This document shows positions 24,142 to 32,362 of a stretch of 36,867 bases of DNA, piece after piece. A program made the translations under genes and the position numbers. The DNA comes from Nitrospira lenta. Its GTDB lineage: Bacteria; Nitrospirota; Nitrospiria; Nitrospirales; Nitrospiraceae. The notes beneath the pieces were generated by a model. The model was not told the origin of the DNA. It ran no database searches and worked only from the letters and a program-made list of their open reading frames with translations. The stretch covers positions 1-36,867 of the forward strand of contig CAMDPZ010000019.1 in assembly GCA_945905765.1 (NCBI GenBank). Reading direction: 5' to 3'. Numbering within the stretch: position 1 is the stretch's first letter; every line of letters begins with the position of its first letter.

Positions 24142-24663
24142 CTACTCCTTGACCGTCATGGTCATGGGGATCGGTTCCAGGGGATTGTCGCAGTCGTCCC
24201 GGACTGCGGCGACGATCTTGTCCACGACATCCATCCCTCGAAAGACCTCGCCGAAGACGGTGTAGGTCCTGTCCAGCCCGCTGTTATCCGCAACACTGAT
24301 ATAAAACTGGGATCCGCTGTCGTTGAAATCTCTCGTGCTGTTGCTCTCCCGTGGCACCTTGGCCATGGCGAGGGCGCCCCGCTTATGAGGTCGATCGCTT
24401 GTTTCGGGATTCAGCCAGTAGCCAGGACTGCCTGATCCGTGCAGGGAGCGGTCCGGGTTCTTGCTCAGCGGATCGCCACCCTGAATGATGAATCCCGGGA
24501 CGACGCGATGGAAGGTGGTGCCATTATAGAACCCCATTTTGACGAGTTTGATGAAGTTCTCGACGTGGCGCGGCGCGTCATCAGGGTAGAAACGAATCTT
24601 GATCTCACCGAAGGGTGTCGTGATGGTGACGCGGGGATCGATTTTTTGGAATTGCATAGTCAT
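24142..24663 (-). CDS. Peptidyl-prolyl cis-trans isomerase, cyclophilin type
   Basis: Cyclophilins speed the cis-trans isomerisation of proline peptide bonds. The 173-residue protein has the fold and active-site motifs FHRVVPGFIIQGGDP (catalytic Arg in FHRV), GALAMAKV, GSQFYISV and YTVFGEVFRGMDVVDKI. No signal peptide is present, so it is cytoplasmic. The length is normal for a single-domain bacterial PpiB. ATG 24663 and a second ATG two codons later are both possible; neither has a clear ribosome-binding site. It lies downstream of the MFS gene on the same strand, separated by a class B repeat. Confidence 0.95.
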   Translation of the reverse strand: MTMQFQKIDPRVTITTPFGEIKIRFYPDDAPRHVENFIKLVKMGFYNGTTFHRVVPGFIIQGGDPLSKNPDRSLHGSGSPGYWLNPETSDRPHKRGALAMAKVPRESNSTRDFNDSGSQFYISVADNSGLDRTYTVFGEVFRGMDVVDKIVAAVRDDCDNPLEPIPMTMTVKE

Positions 24664-24713
24664 GGGTGATGAATGTAGCAGGGGTAAGCTTCAGGCGGCA
24701 AGAGGTATGAAGA

Positions 24714-24804
24714 CGTGATGGGTGATGAGTGATCGGTGGGAGAGAAGGAGGAAGAATGAACGAGGTTGGGTCCGATCAGTCCTCATCACTGATCACGCAT
24801 CACT
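24714..24804. repeat. GTGATG/CATCAC inverted repeat (word class B, copy 2)
   Basis: The left arm reads CGTGATGGGTGATGAGTGAT; the right arm CTCATCACTGATCACGCATC and CACT. Read on minus, the right arm is AGTGATGCGTGATCAGTGAT, nearly the same as the left arm of copy 1. It contains the last three sense codons and the stop of the MFS gene. Confidence 0.85.
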
Positions 24805-26157
24805 GTTCACCTTCTTCAGTCCCTTGCCTGGATCGATCTTGAACCAGAGGAGGCCGCCCAGGATGGCGATGGCTGCCGCCACCCCTAACGAAACAGGCCA
24901 GCCCCAGTGATGGGCCAGCCAGGGAGTCAGGGTCGGGGAAATCGTTCCGCCGATATTGGCGCCGGTGTTCATGAGTCCGGACAGGGTGCCGGCATGGGCC
25001 TTGGACAGATCGGTCGTCGAGGCCCAGTAGGCGCCGATGGCGAAGTAGAGCCAGCCCGCGCCGAATGACAGACAGGTGATTGCGAGAAAGGGAGATTCGA
25101 TAAGGGCTCCCAGGGCGATCGAGACCCCGGCCAGGACCATGCCGGTCATGCCGGCTATGGCCCGCCCGGTTGTGAGTCCGTAATTGGCCGCCAGACGATC
25201 GGTTACCCAGCCTCCCAGGGGGCACATGACCAACATGGCCAGAAAGGGGGCGGAGGCATAGATTCCGCCACGGAGCACATCGAATCCTCGAACATTCACC
25301 AGATATAAGTAGAACCAGGACAGATAGACGTAGGCGACGTAGCCGAGGCAACTGTAGCTGAGCACCAGCCACCAGACTGTGGGGGTCTGTCTGAATGTCC
25401 GCCAGGGCACTGCGATGCTGGTGGGTGGCTCACGCTGAAGGAGAGCCTGTTCTCCTTCATTGACCCAGGGATGTTCATGAGGATGGCTACGCGAGAGGAG
25501 CCACCAGAGGAGTCCCATTCCCAGTCCGAGCAGACTGGCCAGATAGAAAACGGTTTGCCAGCCCCAGTTCACCATGACCCAGGCGGCAATTGGCGGGGTC
25601 ATGGCAGAGCCTAATCCGATGCCGCCGATTGCGACGCCGATGCCGAAGCCTCGCGCGTGAGCCGGGAACCAATTGGTGACGGCGCGATTGAAGGTCGGCA
25701 GGGCCACGGCTTCTCCAAGTCCCAGGCAGAACCGCACGAACATCAAGGCGCCGACCGTTCCGACCAGGCCCGCAAGCCAGGAGGCGGCGACCATGGCGGT
25801 GAAGGCGGTACAGATCGACCACCAGAGGAGCGCGCCGGTGAGCACGACTCTCGCGCCCCAGCGATCCGCCAGCCATCCACCGGGAATCTGGAAGAGGGCA
25901 TAGCCGATGACGAAGGCCGAGAAGATCCAGCCCATCTGCTGATCGGTGATGCCATAGGCCGGCATCATCTGCCGCGCGGTCACGGAAATATTGACTCGGT
26001 CGATATAGGTGACGACGCTGACGAGAAAGAGCAGCGAAAGGATGAGCCAGCGTATTCGGGATGGGCGAGTGGCAGGCTGGTTCACGAAATTTGGTTGTGC
26101 GGTCTGTATAGGGGCATGTCGGTGCCGGATTATAGCTGGTTCAGGCGGTTTCATCAT
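24793..26157 (-). CDS. MFS transporter, anion:cation symporter-like (ACS family)
   Basis: The 454-residue protein has twelve likely membrane helices. The first helix holds LFLVSVVTYIDRVNISV, as in ACS carriers for organic anions such as hexuronates or galactonate. The loop 2-3 MFS motif appears as GGWLADRWGARVVL, and a second copy of that loop as GGWVTDRLAANYGLTTG. The substrate cannot be told from the sequence. ATG 26157 starts a 34-residue hydrophilic leader; GTG 26085 is a shorter alternative. Its last residues (S-D-A) and stop lie in the class B repeat. It diverges from the AsmA-like gene across about 120 bases. Confidence 0.9.
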   Translation of the reverse strand: MMKPPEPAIIRHRHAPIQTAQPNFVNQPATRPSRIRWLILSLLFLVSVVTYIDRVNISVTARQMMPAYGITDQQMGWIFSAFVIGYALFQIPGGWLADRWGARVVLTGALLWWSICTAFTAMVAASWLAGLVGTVGALMFVRFCLGLGEAVALPTFNRAVTNWFPAHARGFGIGVAIGGIGLGSAMTPPIAAWVMVNWGWQTVFYLASLLGLGMGLLWWLLSRSHPHEHPWVNEGEQALLQREPPTSIAVPWRTFRQTPTVWWLVLSYSCLGYVAYVYLSWFYLYLVNVRGFDVLRGGIYASAPFLAMLVMCPLGGWVTDRLAANYGLTTGRAIAGMTGMVLAGVSIALGALIESPFLAITCLSFGAGWLYFAIGAYWASTTDLSKAHAGTLSGLMNTGANIGGTISPTLTPWLAHHWGWPVSLGVAAAIAILGGLLWFKIDPGKGLKKVNSDA

Positions 26158-26279
26158 CTATTGAGCGTTGAGAGGGCGATGCGGGGATTTCCCAGTCTTG
26201 ACGCAGGCTTAGTAGATTTCATGCAGGTGATTCGGTAAGATGCCTTACCCGCAGACTCGATGCGGTTTATTCCCCCCGC

Positions 26280-29200
26280 ATGGCCGATCTTAGGGAGCAG
26301 GAGTTGGTTCGAACTCGCCGTCTCATCATTTTCAGTGCCCTTGTGCTGGTCGGCATCCTCGTGCTGATGGTCTTGCCCTCCCTTACCGGCGGCGAGTATT
26401 TCAAAGATTTCTTCCTGCAGCAGCTGGAGGAGGGGATCGGACGGAAGATCGACGTCCATCGCGCCAAGCTAGTGCTCTTCCCCCGTCTTCGCTTGGAACT
26501 CACACAGGTCGCGATTCACGATCGAAACTCCGACGACATCTTATTGTCCGCCAAAAAACTGGATGTCGTTCTGCGCTTGCTTCCTCTGTTGCGTAAACAG
26601 GTGGTCGCGAAGCGGTTGCTGCTCGAGGAGCCGACCTTGACGCTTCGGCGCGATCAGAGCGGTCACTGGAACTTCCTGGATGGAGTAGCGCAGGGAGGCG
26701 CGCCCGATGAAGGCGCCGTGCAGACGGTCAGCCGGGTCTTCCGCATTCGTGAAGCCACCTTGGTCAAGGGGAAGCTGATCATTATCGACGACGGCCGTCC
26801 TGACGGGACTCGGTCGATGGTCTTGGAGTCGGTGGAAGCGTCACTGGTCGTCAGGGCGGAGCGGGGCCAGGCGGATCTGCATGTTTCCGCCGCTCATGCC
26901 AGCGACAAGGGTTTGTCCGCGTTGTCGTTAACCGGGACGATTACTACCGCGCAACGTCAGCTTCTGGCGCCAGACAATCCTGACGTCTCGCAGGTCCGGC
27001 TCCAGTTCGACGGCAACCTGGATGCCGCCAATGTAAATCTTCGTGCTGCGGCGGACTTCTTCGGGCCTCGTCCGGTTCCTGAGCAGTTGCAGGGTGTCGT
27101 GAATGTGCGCAGCCTCGTGCGCGCCGTGCCAGGCGTGGCCGGCTATGATGTCCTCCTGTCCGATCTCTCCGTGAACCTCGAACAGCTGGCCCTCACGGGC
27201 CAAGCCAGTCTCTCCGGTCTGCTGACGCCTCAACCCACCTTTGCTGTGACCTTTGCGGCATCCCCGATCCAATTGCGCCAGTTGCTCACGCAGCTGCCGG
27301 CTCAGTGGATCCATCCGCAGTTGCCCGCGATCATTCAGGAGAGGGAAATCGATGGGACGGTGGAGATTGTGTCGGCCACGGTCACCGGGTCATCGGTGGC
27401 AGGGCCGCAGTTCTCGTTGACGGGAGAGTTTCGTGTGAGCCAGGTGCAGGCGCTGATAGGGGAGAGTCGTACCCCTGCCAAAGATGTGTCCGCAGTCGTG
27501 TCGGTCGAAGCAGGCCGCGTCAGAGTGTCGAACCTGAGCGGACTCTATGGCGCGATCCATATGCAGGACAGCAAAGCGCTCGTGTCCTTTCTGGAGGCAG
27601 GGCCCTGGCTGGAAGTCGATATTGCCGGGACGATGACCGCTGCGGACTTGATGCAGTTTCTCGCGAAGACCGTCACATCGGAGCAGCTGTCGCGTACGCT
27701 GGCCTCCTCGCGCAATGTCGAAGGCATGACCAGCCCCACATTCCGTTTGGTCGGTCCGCTCAATCAGCCCGGCGGTATCACGTTCGCCGGGGGAGAGATT
27801 ATCGTGCGGGGGGTCAGTTTGACGAATGCGTTATTGCCTGAGCGGTTGACCGGCTTGCAGGGGCGGTTTGTGCTGTCAGATGGCGGGACTAAGTTCGATC
27901 AGGTGACGGGCCATTTTGGCGATTTGGCCTTGCAGGTCAGCGGCGGCATCACAGGTGGCAGCGCCAGTCTGTTCCAGGATTTTCTAGTTCGGGTCAAAGG
28001 CGATGCTGGTCATATGATCCGGTTGTTGCCCGCGAACAGCGTTCCGGCCAAAACGATCGAGGGACTGGTGAGCGGCGCCGTGGTTTTGACCGGTCCGACC
28101 CTGTCGCCGCATGTGCGGGGCGAGGTCGTCCTGACCGAGTCGAAAGTGACGCTGGCCGGCCTGGTCGAAAAACCGATCGGCGCCCAGGCGACGGTGGAAT
28201 TCGAGGGGATGATTCCGCAGGCCGGAGTGTTGCTCGACAGGATCGAGCTGGTCGTGCCGCCGCTCCGGCTGCCGATCAAAGGCAAGATTCAATTGGGTAA
28301 ACGGTTTGCCATCGATGCGTCGCTGTCGACGGGGACCCTGTCCTTGTCCCGTGTGCCGGAATGGATTGCGAAGGGCGGCTTTGAGGCGGGCAATATCGAG
28401 TTGTCGCTGGACTTGAAGGGGAAGGGGCTCAATTGGAATGGGTGGCGGACCACCGGGTGGCTCGCCATGACCAATGGCTTGATGAATGCCAAGGGGGCCG
28501 AGGGCCCGATCCAGGATTTGTATCTGCGGGTCCACTTCGTGCGGAACGGCGCGGAGATCAAACGGGCGTCCTTCCGCCTGCTCGACAGCGATCTCACGAT
28601 GGAAGGGACGGTCCGGAATTGGGCGGAGAAACCGGCGATTACGGCCAAGATCGAATCCAATCAGATGGATATCGATCTCCTCATTCCCAAAGGCGACCGG
28701 TCGCCGATTCGAGATTTCCTCGAAACCCTCGCCGCCACCAGCACGGTTCAGGCTACCGTGTCGATGGCGCGCGGCCATTACCATCATCTCAAGTTCGGAA
28801 ATCTCTCCGCCCGGGTCACGATTCAAAACGGTGTGCTGGGTGTGGATCGTTTGTCCGGCCGGTCGACCAGCGGGGAATTGGCCGGCCATTTTGTGGTGCA
28901 CCTGCCGCGCAAGCAGCCGGCTGACGCCGAAGTCTCGGTGCAGGCGACGGGCTTGCGGGTGGAAGATCTCTTGAAGTTGCTGGGCGAGAAAGAGGGGGGC
29001 TTGGCGACGGGGGATGTGCGTGTGACGGGGACGCTCAGCGGGCATGGACGGAATCCGCACGGGCTCGCTCCCACGTTGAACGGCAAAGTGGAAGCCCTGC
29101 TGGAGAACGGGCGCATGTTGAAATCGCAGAAGCGGGCGCTCTGGAAAATTATCAGCATCTTGAATCTGCCGGCGGTGTTGCAGGGGAAGGTGGATTTGGA

Positions 29201-29663
29201 AAAAGACGGGCTGCCCTATAACAAGATCACGGCGACGATGGTCGCGAGGAACGGTCTGTTCGAGACGGAGAATTTAGTCATCGATAGTCCGATCGTCAAG
29301 ATGACCGCCGCAGGCAATTATGACTTGACGACGGATCAAATCGACATGGTCTGGGCCGTCAGTCCGTTCGGGTCCTATTCGGAATTCATTAACACGATTC
29401 CGCTCTTTGGACGAATTTTTGCCGGCGAGCGTCACGGCCTGGCCACGGCCCTCTTCTCCGTCAAAGGGTCCATCGAGGATCCGGAGGTGACGTACCTGCC
29501 GATGCAGTCGTTCACCAGCGGCGTGACGGGGCTGGCGCAACTCGCGTTTGACGTCTTGAAGAACACCGTGATGTTGCCGATCGATCTGATTACGCCTGGC
29601 GAGGGCAAGGGCGCCAGTAAAGACGCGATTCCTGCGCCGGGACCGGCGCCAGCCGCGCCTTGA
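26280..29663 (+). CDS. Large AsmA-like envelope protein
   Basis: The 1127-residue protein has a single N-terminal helix (LIIFSALVLVGILVLMVLP) and then over 1000 residues of repeating beta segments, as in AsmA/TamB/YhdP proteins, which span or approach the periplasm and move phospholipids or influence outer-membrane assembly. The N-terminal part shows the AsmA pattern (GRKIDVHRAKLVLFPRLRLE; LLLEEPTLTLRRDQSGHWNF). The C-terminal part matches the AsmA C-terminal region: KMTAAGNYDLTTDQIDMVWA, then PLFGRIFAGERHGLATALFS and DPEVTYLPMQSFTSG. A Pro/Ala tail ends it. ATG 26280 has no clear ribosome-binding site. It fits the LPS-bearing envelope inferred from the first genes. The exact subfamily is uncertain. 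Confidence 0.9.
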   Translation: MADLREQELVRTRRLIIFSALVLVGILVLMVLPSLTGGEYFKDFFLQQLEEGIGRKIDVHRAKLVLFPRLRLELTQVAIHDRNSDDILLSAKKLDVVLRLLPLLRKQVVAKRLLLEEPTLTLRRDQSGHWNFLDGVAQGGAPDEGAVQTVSRVFRIREATLVKGKLIIIDDGRPDGTRSMVLESVEASLVVRAERGQADLHVSAAHASDKGLSALSLTGTITTAQRQLLAPDNPDVSQVRLQFDGNLDAANVNLRAAADFFGPRPVPEQLQGVVNVRSLVRAVPGVAGYDVLLSDLSVNLEQLALTGQASLSGLLTPQPTFAVTFAASPIQLRQLLTQLPAQWIHPQLPAIIQEREIDGTVEIVSATVTGSSVAGPQFSLTGEFRVSQVQALIGESRTPAKDVSAVVSVEAGRVRVSNLSGLYGAIHMQDSKALVSFLEAGPWLEVDIAGTMTAADLMQFLAKTVTSEQLSRTLASSRNVEGMTSPTFRLVGPLNQPGGITFAGGEIIVRGVSLTNALLPERLTGLQGRFVLSDGGTKFDQVTGHFGDLALQVSGGITGGSASLFQDFLVRVKGDAGHMIRLLPANSVPAKTIEGLVSGAVVLTGPTLSPHVRGEVVLTESKVTLAGLVEKPIGAQATVEFEGMIPQAGVLLDRIELVVPPLRLPIKGKIQLGKRFAIDASLSTGTLSLSRVPEWIAKGGFEAGNIELSLDLKGKGLNWNGWRTTGWLAMTNGLMNAKGAEGPIQDLYLRVHFVRNGAEIKRASFRLLDSDLTMEGTVRNWAEKPAITAKIESNQMDIDLLIPKGDRSPIRDFLETLAATSTVQATVSMARGHYHHLKFGNLSARVTIQNGVLGVDRLSGRSTSGELAGHFVVHLPRKQPADAEVSVQATGLRVEDLLKLLGEKEGGLATGDVRVTGTLSGHGRNPHGLAPTLNGKVEALLENGRMLKSQKRALWKIISILNLPAVLQGKVDLEKDGLPYNKITATMVARNGLFETENLVIDSPIVKMTAAGNYDLTTDQIDMVWAVSPFGSYSEFINTIPLFGRIFAGERHGLATALFSVKGSIEDPEVTYLPMQSFTSGVTGLAQLAFDVLKNTVMLPIDLITPGEGKGASKDAIPAPGPAPAAP

Positions 29664-29703
29664 CCGACCTCCCCCCCCGTGCTAGATTCCGAGCACACCT
29701 ATT

Positions 29704-30849
29704 ATGGCTTCATCGACTTCCCCCTCCCAACGCGCCACGGTCTTTATCGCTGCCAGCGAGAGCGACGCCAATCTCTATTACGCGACGAAGTTTATTGCGC
29801 CGGACCCCTTTATCTATCTCGAGATCAAAGGGGAGCGGATTCTCGTGATGAGCGATCTCGAAATGGATCGGGCCAAGAGCCAATCGTCCGTCGATCGGGT
29901 GCTGTCCTACTCGGAGGTCGAAGCCCGCGCGAAGACGCAGGGCATTGCCGAGCCTGGCACGGTCGAGGTGGTCCATATCCTCTTGCGGGAAGCCGGTATC
30001 ACGCAGATCCTGGTCCCGGCTAACTTTCCCTTCGGCCATGCCGTCAAGTTCCAGTCCTTGGGGTATCAGCTCCATCCGAAACGGGACCCCTTCTATGAAC
30101 AGCGGGTGGTCAAGACCGCTGAAGAAGTGCGCTATATCGAAATCGCCCAGCGCGCGACCGAGCAGGCGGTTGCGGCGGCTCACGACCTGCTGCGCCGGGC
30201 CTCGATCGACAAGGATCAGCTCTGGTTCGAGGGGGCGCCGCTGACGTCGGAGCGAGTGAAGAAATTTATTAATGTGGCCTTGATGGAGAGCGACTGCGTG
30301 GCCCAGCATACGATCGTTGCCGGTGGCGAGCAGGCTTGCGATCCGCACAACGAAGGGAGCGGGCCCCTGCCTGCTCACCGCAGCGTGATTTTCGACGTGT
30401 TTCCCCGTTCGGCTTCCAATCGGTATTTCGCTGACATGTCCCGAACCGTGGTGCGGGGGACCCCGAGTCCTGAACTGAAGCGGCTCTATCAGACGGTCCT
30501 GGACGCGCAGGAAGAGGCCATCACGAAAATCAAGGACGGGGCGGACGGAAAACGCATTCATCAAGGGATTTGCACGAGGTTTGAAAAAGCCGGTTATAAG
30601 ACCGGCCTTGTCGATGGACGGATGCAGGGGTATTTTCATGGCACCGGCCACGGCGTCGGTCTCGATATCCACGAAGCGCCCCGTATCAGCCGCACCGGAT
30701 CATTGCTTCAAGAAGGTCATGTCGTGACCGTCGAGCCGGGCCTCTACTATCCAGGCCTGGGGGCCGTCCGCATCGAGGACATGGTACTCGTGACGAAAGA
30801 CGGCTGCCGTAACCTGACGAACTTCCCGAAGGTTTTCGAACTGGGCTGA
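29704..30849 (+). CDS. M24-family metallopeptidase, Xaa-Pro aminopeptidase-like
   Basis: The 381-residue cytoplasmic protein has an N-terminal creatinase-type domain (about 1-140) and a pita-bread catalytic domain. Metal ligands are visible in order: two Asp in FDVFPRSASNRYFADMSRT, a His in GTGHGVGLDIHEAP, a Glu in TVEPGLYYPG and a Glu in AVRIEDMVLV. A catalytic His is also present in the HTIV segment (QHTIVAGGEQACDPH). Such enzymes remove N-terminal residues next to proline; the exact substrate cannot be told. ATG 29704 follows the AsmA-like gene by 40 bases. A class B repeat lies directly after its stop. Confidence 0.92.
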   Translation: MASSTSPSQRATVFIAASESDANLYYATKFIAPDPFIYLEIKGERILVMSDLEMDRAKSQSSVDRVLSYSEVEARAKTQGIAEPGTVEVVHILLREAGITQILVPANFPFGHAVKFQSLGYQLHPKRDPFYEQRVVKTAEEVRYIEIAQRATEQAVAAAHDLLRRASIDKDQLWFEGAPLTSERVKKFINVALMESDCVAQHTIVAGGEQACDPHNEGSGPLPAHRSVIFDVFPRSASNRYFADMSRTVVRGTPSPELKRLYQTVLDAQEEAITKIKDGADGKRIHQGICTRFEKAGYKTGLVDGRMQGYFHGTGHGVGLDIHEAPRISRTGSLLQEGHVVTVEPGLYYPGLGAVRIEDMVLVTKDGCRNLTNFPKVFELG

Positions 30850-30854
30850 GAAGC

Positions 30855-30958
30855 AGTGACGAGTGACGTGTGATGGGTGACAGGTGGTGGAGCAGTAGGG
30901 CGCTGTGCCTGTCGCTACATAACTACCACCGATCACTCATCACCCATCACTGATCACG
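30855..30958. repeat. GTGATG/CATCAC inverted repeat (word class B, copy 3)
   Basis: The left arm reads AGTGACGAGTGACGTGTGAT and GGGTGACAGGTGG; the right arm ACCACCGATCACTCATCACC and CATCACTGATCACG. The arms pair over most of their length. It fills the space between the M24 peptidase stop and the SdhB-like ATG at 30964. Confidence 0.85.
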
Positions 30959-30963
30959 TTCTT

Positions 30964-31923
30964 ATGCGCCTGACCTTCACTATCCAACGATTCAACCCCG
31001 AAGTCGATTCCACTGCCCATCCACAAGAGATCCGCTTCGACGTCGGGCGCGGAATGACGGTTCTGGATGCCCTCATCCGTATCAAGCAGGAATGTGATGG
31101 GAGTCTGGCCCTCCGCTATTCCTGCCGCTCCGCGATTTGCGGATCCTGCGCCATGACCATCAACGGCAGCGAGAAGTTGGCCTGCCGCACCTCTCTCCGT
31201 AAAGAACTGGAACGGCATGGACAGATCACGGTCGCGCCGTTGCGTAACTTTCCTGTGATCAAAGATCTGGTCGTGGATATGGCGCCCTTCTGGCGGAAGA
31301 TCCGCGATGTGCAGCCCTGGCTCTCGCCGGGCAGTGCCAGGCGCAGGGAGGGCGGGGGCGGGGTCCATTCCCATCCGCAGTTTCATAATGTGGACGCCTG
31401 CATCATGTGCGGCGCCTGCGTGGCGGCTTGCACCGTGCATGAAGTCTCGAAGGAGTTTGCCGGCCCCGCCGCCTTGGCGAAGGCCGATCGGTTCCTGTCA
31501 GACCCGCGAGAAGCTCGCGCCTCGACGAAGGCCCGGTTATCGGCCCTCCAGGGCGAGCATGGGATCTGGGACTGTACTCGCTGCAATTTTTGCGTCGAAG
31601 TCTGTCCGAAAGACGTGCAGCCGATGGAAGCGATCATTCGGTTGCGGAGGGCCTCGCTTGAACGAGGGATGACCACGACCGGCGGCGCGCGCCATATCCT
31701 CGGCTTTGCCTCATTGGTCGAGCAGCAGGGGCGCTTGAATGAAGCGCTCATGCCGCTGAAAGTGGTGGGGCTCGCACCGAGAGGCCTGCTCCATATCCTG
31801 CCTCTGGGCATCAAAATGTTCCTCAAGGGGAAAATGCCGAACCCTCTCGGCCATGCGTTCCCTGGCCTCGGCCACCTCAAGGACCTGATTCGACGAGCGA
31901 AACGCGCGCTGCCGCCGGTCTGA
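30964..31923 (+). CDS. SdhB/FrdB-like iron-sulfur protein
   Basis: The 319-residue protein has an N-terminal ferredoxin domain whose [2Fe-2S] cysteines lie in CRSAICGSCAMTINGSEKLA plus the next C, and a C-terminal alpha-helical domain with CIMCGACVAACT and CTRCNFCVEVCPKD for the [4Fe-4S] and third cluster. This is the layout of succinate dehydrogenase/fumarate reductase subunit B, which passes electrons from the flavoprotein to the quinone. The protein is longer than usual SdhB: after the last cluster come about 90 residues with a basic end. No sdhA, sdhC or sdhD gene is adjacent, so partners must lie elsewhere. I chose ATG 30964, where the ferredoxin domain begins; earlier codons are in the repeat. 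Confidence 0.88.
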   Translation: MRLTFTIQRFNPEVDSTAHPQEIRFDVGRGMTVLDALIRIKQECDGSLALRYSCRSAICGSCAMTINGSEKLACRTSLRKELERHGQITVAPLRNFPVIKDLVVDMAPFWRKIRDVQPWLSPGSARRREGGGGVHSHPQFHNVDACIMCGACVAACTVHEVSKEFAGPAALAKADRFLSDPREARASTKARLSALQGEHGIWDCTRCNFCVEVCPKDVQPMEAIIRLRRASLERGMTTTGGARHILGFASLVEQQGRLNEALMPLKVVGLAPRGLLHILPLGIKMFLKGKMPNPLGHAFPGLGHLKDLIRRAKRALPPV

Positions 31924-31927
31924 CTTT

Positions 31928-32362
31928 ATGGCTTGGACCTTTCGATTTCTTGAAGAGATTGCCATGGCCGATGTCGCCTTCGAAGCGGAAGGGGAGTCGG
32001 TGGAGGAGGTTTTTCGCGGCGCGACGCAGGCCCTTCTCGAAAGTATGGCCAATCCTGTGACGGTGAGGGGAGGATGGGAGCGGGCCATCGAACGGCGCGA
32101 CGAGGACCTGTCGGAACTTTTGTTCGATTGGTTGTCGGAGATCGTCTATTGGAAAGATGCGGCGGGGGTGGTGTTCCGGGAGGCGCCGCTGACGCTGACG
32201 CAGGAAGGGGGCGCCTGGCTGTTGCGCGCGAAACTGATCGGCGCGCCGGTGGATCAGCAGACGCAGGAGCTCCATGCCGATGTGAAAGGGGTCACGAAGC
32301 ATTTGTATCGCGTGGGCCAAGAGGGCGAGCGTTGGAAGGCGCTGGTGGTGTTGGACATATGA
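31928..32362 (+). CDS. Archease, RtcB activator
   Basis: Archease is a small cytoplasmic protein that lets the RNA ligase RtcB turn over by promoting its guanylylation. The 144-residue protein has the family pattern: ADVAFEAEGESVEEVFRGAT near the start, DEDLSELLFDWLSEIVY in the middle and a closing WKALVVLDI, with acidic residues in the usual places. The N-terminal motif is FRFLEEIAMADV where most members have an H-T-A-D segment, so the first metal-site residues differ. It follows the SdhB-like stop by four bases without a clear ribosome-binding site and overlaps rtcB by four bases (ATGA), the usual archease-RtcB coupling. Confidence 0.9.
   Translation: MAWTFRFLEEIAMADVAFEAEGESVEEVFRGATQALLESMANPVTVRGGWERAIERRDEDLSELLFDWLSEIVYWKDAAGVVFREAPLTLTQEGGAWLLRAKLIGAPVDQQTQELHADVKGVTKHLYRVGQEGERWKALVVLDI

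Noticed and set aside
32074-32358. N-terminal extension of the RtcB frame
   Set aside because: This stretch is the archease gene read in another frame and is Gly/Arg/Ala-rich; RtcB homology starts at ATG 32359.
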